A DNA stretch of 64,000 nt from JAICMB01 sp963838885 (GTDB taxonomy: Bacteria; Acidobacteriota; Terriglobia; Bryobacterales; Bryobacteraceae). Positions within the stretch are counted from its first letter, which is position 1; each line of letters opens with the position of its first letter. Location of the stretch: positions 42,130-106,129 of the forward strand of contig CAWITB010000060.1 in assembly GCA_963838885.1 (NCBI GenBank), read 5' to 3'. Under the pieces are notes generated by a model. The model made no database searches and was not told the DNA's origin. It worked only from the letters and a program-made list of their open reading frames with translations. Below are positions 61,738-64,000 of the stretch, piece by piece. The position numbers and the translations under genes are program-made.

Positions 61738-61948
61738 CGCTAAAAGTCTACGCCGGAGTGAGCGCAAAGTACAGCGCTTCGAGGAGACGGCCGCAGTATG
61801 GCGGGGCGTTCTAGCTGCGCGATGCCCTCGCGCACGGCTGCGGCTAGCGCGATGCGGCAAGCCTCCTCAATTGGAATCGTGTCCTCGCTCACAACAACAT
61901 TCTGCGTCCTCGCCCCGCGGCTTTGCGTACTTGTCTAATAGAGAAGGC

Positions 61949-62506
61949 ATGGCGCCGGTGGCATTCAGGAAAGCGGAGGCGGCGAGCGGCGCGGACGCGG
62001 CTCCGCCCACCTTCCCCGAGCTGCTGCGCGCCAATCAAAACATGGTGTTCAGCATCGCGTACCATTTTCTGCGCAATCGCGAGGCCGCCGAAGAGGTCGC
62101 CCAGGACGTCTTCCTGCGGCTCTATCGCAATCTCGGCGAATTGCGCAGCGCGGCTCATGCCACTTTTTGGTTACGCAAGGCGGCCAGCAACCGCTCCATC
62201 GATTACGCGCGCAAGCGTAAGCTGCGAGCCGCCGTTGCGCTGGAGGACGCGCCGGAGCCTTCCGTCGCCGCCGAGCAAACCGTTTCCAGGGGCGATCCGC
62301 TGCTGAACCGCCGTTTGCGCGCGCTGCTCGCATCGCTGCCGGAAACGCCGCGCATGGCGATGGTGCTGCGGTATCAGGAAGACATGATGCCGGAGGAGAT
62401 CGCAAAAGTGTTGGATATGCCGGTGCGAACGGTGAAGAGCCATCTGCAGCGGTCCTTGACGATGCTGCGCGAAAAAATCGGACGCAGCATGGGAGAGATT
62501 CGGTAA
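61949..62506 (+). CDS. Sigma-70 family RNA polymerase sigma factor (ECF type)
   Basis: 185 residues from ATG 61949 (GAGAAGG just upstream; the frame is open from 61613 but that part overlaps the DUF3500 gene). Region 2: NMVFSIAYHFLRNREAAEEVAQDVFLRLYRNL (about 30-61). Region 4: LASLPETPRMAMVLRYQEDMMPEEIAKVLDMPVRTVKSHLQRSLTMLREKI (about 128-178). TCTAAT lies 9 nt before the ATG and could be a -10 box. The next gene overlaps by 1 nt and may encode its anti-sigma factor. Confidence 0.92.
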   Translation: MAPVAFRKAEAASGADAAPPTFPELLRANQNMVFSIAYHFLRNREAAEEVAQDVFLRLYRNLGELRSAAHATFWLRKAASNRSIDYARKRKLRAAVALEDAPEPSVAAEQTVSRGDPLLNRRLRALLASLPETPRMAMVLRYQEDMMPEEIAKVLDMPVRTVKSHLQRSLTMLREKIGRSMGEIR

Positions 62507-62814
62507 TGGACGATCTGGAACGTCAACTCAAGAACGCGTTGTCCCGGCAGGATGCGCCGGAGTGGTTTGAGGCCAAGGTCTTGGCGGCCACCCGCCGGCC
62601 ACGTCCCAGCCCCTGGAGACGGCTGCGCCTCGTAACCGCGGCGCTGGCGACCGCGCTGGCGATTGCGAGCGTCGCCTTCGTGCGCGAGCGGGCGATAGAG
62701 GAGCGCGCCGCCGGAGAAGCGGCCAAGGAGCGGCTTGTTCTGGCTTTAAGAATTACCCGCACGAAGCTCGAGAAGATTGAACGGACGTTGCATGAAGTGG
62801 AAAGAAACGATTAA
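62506..62814 (+). CDS. Putative anti-sigma factor, single membrane helix
   Basis: 102 residues. A short cytoplasmic N-terminus (1-43), one membrane helix (VTAALATALAIASVAFV, about 43-59), and a charged coiled-coil-like C-terminus (ERAIEERAAGEAAKERLVLALR). It overlaps the sigma factor stop by 1 nt (TAATG), the usual arrangement for an ECF sigma and its membrane anti-sigma. It lacks the zinc (HxxxCxxC) anti-sigma motif, so the role is inferred from context. Confidence 0.6.
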   Translation: MDDLERQLKNALSRQDAPEWFEAKVLAATRRPRPSPWRRLRLVTAALATALAIASVAFVRERAIEERAAGEAAKERLVLALRITRTKLEKIERTLHEVERND

Positions 62815-62829
62815 GAATCCGAGGACGAT

Positions 62830-63381
62830 ATGAGATCAGCCGTGATTGCGTTAGTTGCGTTGCTCCCTTTGACAGCGCAGGAATTCAAGATTCCGCCCAG
62901 CGTCGATAAGCTCGCGGACAAGGCCAGCGAAGTGGTCGATGTGACGCTCGATTCCTCGATGCTGCAGCTCGCCGGCCGCTTTCTTTCCGATAAGGACCCC
63001 GATCAGGCGCGAGCGAAAAAAGTTGTCGCGGGACTGAAAGGCATCTATGTCCGCAGCTTCGAATTCGAGAGGGCCGGCGAGTATGACGAAAACGAGATCG
63101 CGGCTTTGCGCTCGCAACTGCGTCCGCCGGCATGGTCCCGGATCGTCGGTGTTCGCAGCAGGAAAAATGGCGAAATCGCGGACGTGTTCATTGGCAACGA
63201 TGGAGGCCAAATCAACGGCTTGGTCGTGCTTTTCTCGGAGCCGAAGGAACTGACGATCGTCAATATCGTGGGGCAAATCAAGCCCGAGGATCTGCGCGAC
63301 CTGGGCGGCAACTTCGGTATTCCCAAGGTCGAATTAAACGGCGCTCGCAAGACGGACGACAGCAAGGCGAGGGACAACTGA
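62830..63381 (+). CDS. DUF4252-like secreted protein
   Basis: 183 residues. Signal peptide (about 1-16, VALLPLTAQ). A DUF4252-like pattern: IPPSVDKLADKASEVVDVTLDSSML, GLKGIYVRSFEFERAGEYDENEI, GNDGGQINGLVVLFSEPKELTIVNIVGQIKPEDL. Role unknown. Fifteen nt after the putative anti-sigma gene, so likely under the same promoter and controlled by that sigma factor. Confidence 0.75.
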   Translation: MRSAVIALVALLPLTAQEFKIPPSVDKLADKASEVVDVTLDSSMLQLAGRFLSDKDPDQARAKKVVAGLKGIYVRSFEFERAGEYDENEIAALRSQLRPPAWSRIVGVRSRKNGEIADVFIGNDGGQINGLVVLFSEPKELTIVNIVGQIKPEDLRDLGGNFGIPKVELNGARKTDDSKARDN

Positions 63382-63382
63382 C

Positions 63383-63880
63383 ATGCGCGTCTTGCCGCTG
63401 CTGCTATGCGCCTGCACGCTCGGGTGCGGCGCCGCGCGCGCGACCGATCGCGAATTCAAAGACATCGTCGCGGCGATCTCAGACGAATTCCATACGCGCC
63501 CCATGCATATTCCATTGTTTGGAATGGTCAATATGGTTACCTTCCTGGTGCGTCCGGCGGGCGCCAGGCACATCGATCTCGCCGTTTTTGAAAATCTGAA
63601 CTCTCGCTCGCGCGATGGCCAGGACCTTACTCACGCGATCCGCGGCGCGGTCGGGAGCGCCTGGAAGCCTTTCATTCAAGTGTGGTCGAGCGCCAAGGGG
63701 CGCCATGAGACCGTGCTGGTGTATATGAAAACCGAGGGCCGCTACTGCAAGCTGCTGGTCACCAGCGTAGAGCCGAACGAAGCCACCGTGGTCGAACTGA
63801 AGCTCGACCCGGCGGGATTGCAGCGCTGGATGACCTCCCCGCGCGAATCGGCGCGACGTGACGGCAATCGCAAGGATTAA
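63383..63880 (+). CDS. Secreted hypothetical protein, DUF4252-like
   Basis: 165 residues. Signal peptide MRVLPLLLCACTLGCGAARA, with Cys near the cleavage site but no clear lipobox. The rest (FKDIVAAISDEFHTRPMHIPLF, VFENLNSRSRDGQDL, VLVYMKTEGRYCKLLVTSVEPNEATVVELKLDP) is similar in composition and length to the preceding protein and may be a diverged paralogue. Last gene of the sigma operon; after it, 63881-64000 shows only a short inverted repeat (GCCGC/GCGGC). Confidence 0.65.
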   Translation: MRVLPLLLCACTLGCGAARATDREFKDIVAAISDEFHTRPMHIPLFGMVNMVTFLVRPAGARHIDLAVFENLNSRSRDGQDLTHAIRGAVGSAWKPFIQVWSSAKGRHETVLVYMKTEGRYCKLLVTSVEPNEATVVELKLDPAGLQRWMTSPRESARRDGNRKD

Positions 63881-64000
63881 AGCCGCGGAGTGCGGCCTAA
63901 GATCCCCAAATGAGTCCGAAGCGTGTATTTACCTGAGCCATGATTCAGGTTAATCCGCAAAGCTGCTTAGCTCCGATGACGCGTTAGTACTGGAGCCGTC

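Noticed and set aside
1..64000. tRNA, rRNA, insertion sequence or integrase genes
   Set aside because: No cloverleaf-like, rRNA-like, transposase or integrase sequence was seen on either strand.

Overview
The window looks like chromosomal DNA of an Acidobacteriota bacterium, most like the Bryobacterales / Candidatus Solibacter group. That assignment is inferred from gene content: an ADOP-type (acidobacterial duplicated orphan) ABC permease, a large Oar-like TonB-dependent receptor with a carboxypeptidase-like N-terminal domain, three DUF4142 proteins, a long sortilin-like beta-propeller protein, and Tat-exported Gfo/Idh/MocA oxidoreductases. Presence of lpxC indicates an LPS-bearing Gram-negative envelope. 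Base composition is GC-rich throughout. I see no rRNA, tRNA, CRISPR array, integrase, transposase or prophage, so the region reads as ordinary chromosome with some accessory islands.

Layout. 1-2.4 kb: minus-strand run rimO-yacG-pgpA-TIG protein. 2.6-7.3 kb: a small zinc-ribbon protein, then a Gfo/Idh oxidoreductase and TonB receptor pair. 7.4-13.4 kb: stress and envelope genes (LEA-like peptide, DUF4142 proteins, hydrolase, FNT channel, MscS channel, MFS exporter, VOC protein). 13.4-20.1 kb: an acyl-CoA ligase-like remnant, an aminoglycoside phosphotransferase-like gene, an orphan type VI sheath-like protein, a third DUF4142, a CDP-alcohol transferase, lpxC with a probable RBS-sequestering hairpin, a GSP17M-like protein and a YihY protein. 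20.3-28.3 kb: plus-strand carbohydrate run (leader ORF, GH1-like glycosidase, glycosyltransferase, UDP-galactopyranose mutase, SDR, a frameshifted glycogen debranching enzyme, 5'-nucleotidase). 28.7-34.7 kb: sortilin-like propeller protein and ADOP permease. 34.8-36.3 kb: folE with two PTPS paralogues, all joined by ATGA overlaps. 36.3-46.3 kb: TlpA-like thioredoxin, glcD, Yip1-like protein, a degenerate receiver, sugar-metabolism oxidoreductases, thrC and a Uma2 protein. 46.6-50.5 kb: two tandem secreted subtilases with C-terminal AVWG hexapeptide arrays. 50.6-53.8 kb: sugar-acid module (MFS, RraA-like, enolase superfamily). 53.9-60.4 kb: one long minus-strand operon running from ctaB, SCO1 and DUF420 (cytochrome oxidase maturation) into lipid and housekeeping genes. 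60.5-63.9 kb: a DUF3500 protein and a sigma factor / putative anti-sigma / two secreted proteins operon.

The most notable points are the tandem subtilases with hexapeptide arrays and a palindrome at the same distance before both starts; the stem that buries the lpxC Shine-Dalgarno; a 23-codon leader ORF coupled to the GH1-like gene; a PTPS paralogue lacking the catalytic Cys beside a normal one and folE; and a sheath protein with no other type VI genes nearby. Five frame breaks in four otherwise well-conserved or coherent genes are all of the +1 type, which makes assembly indels a serious alternative to real pseudogenes.
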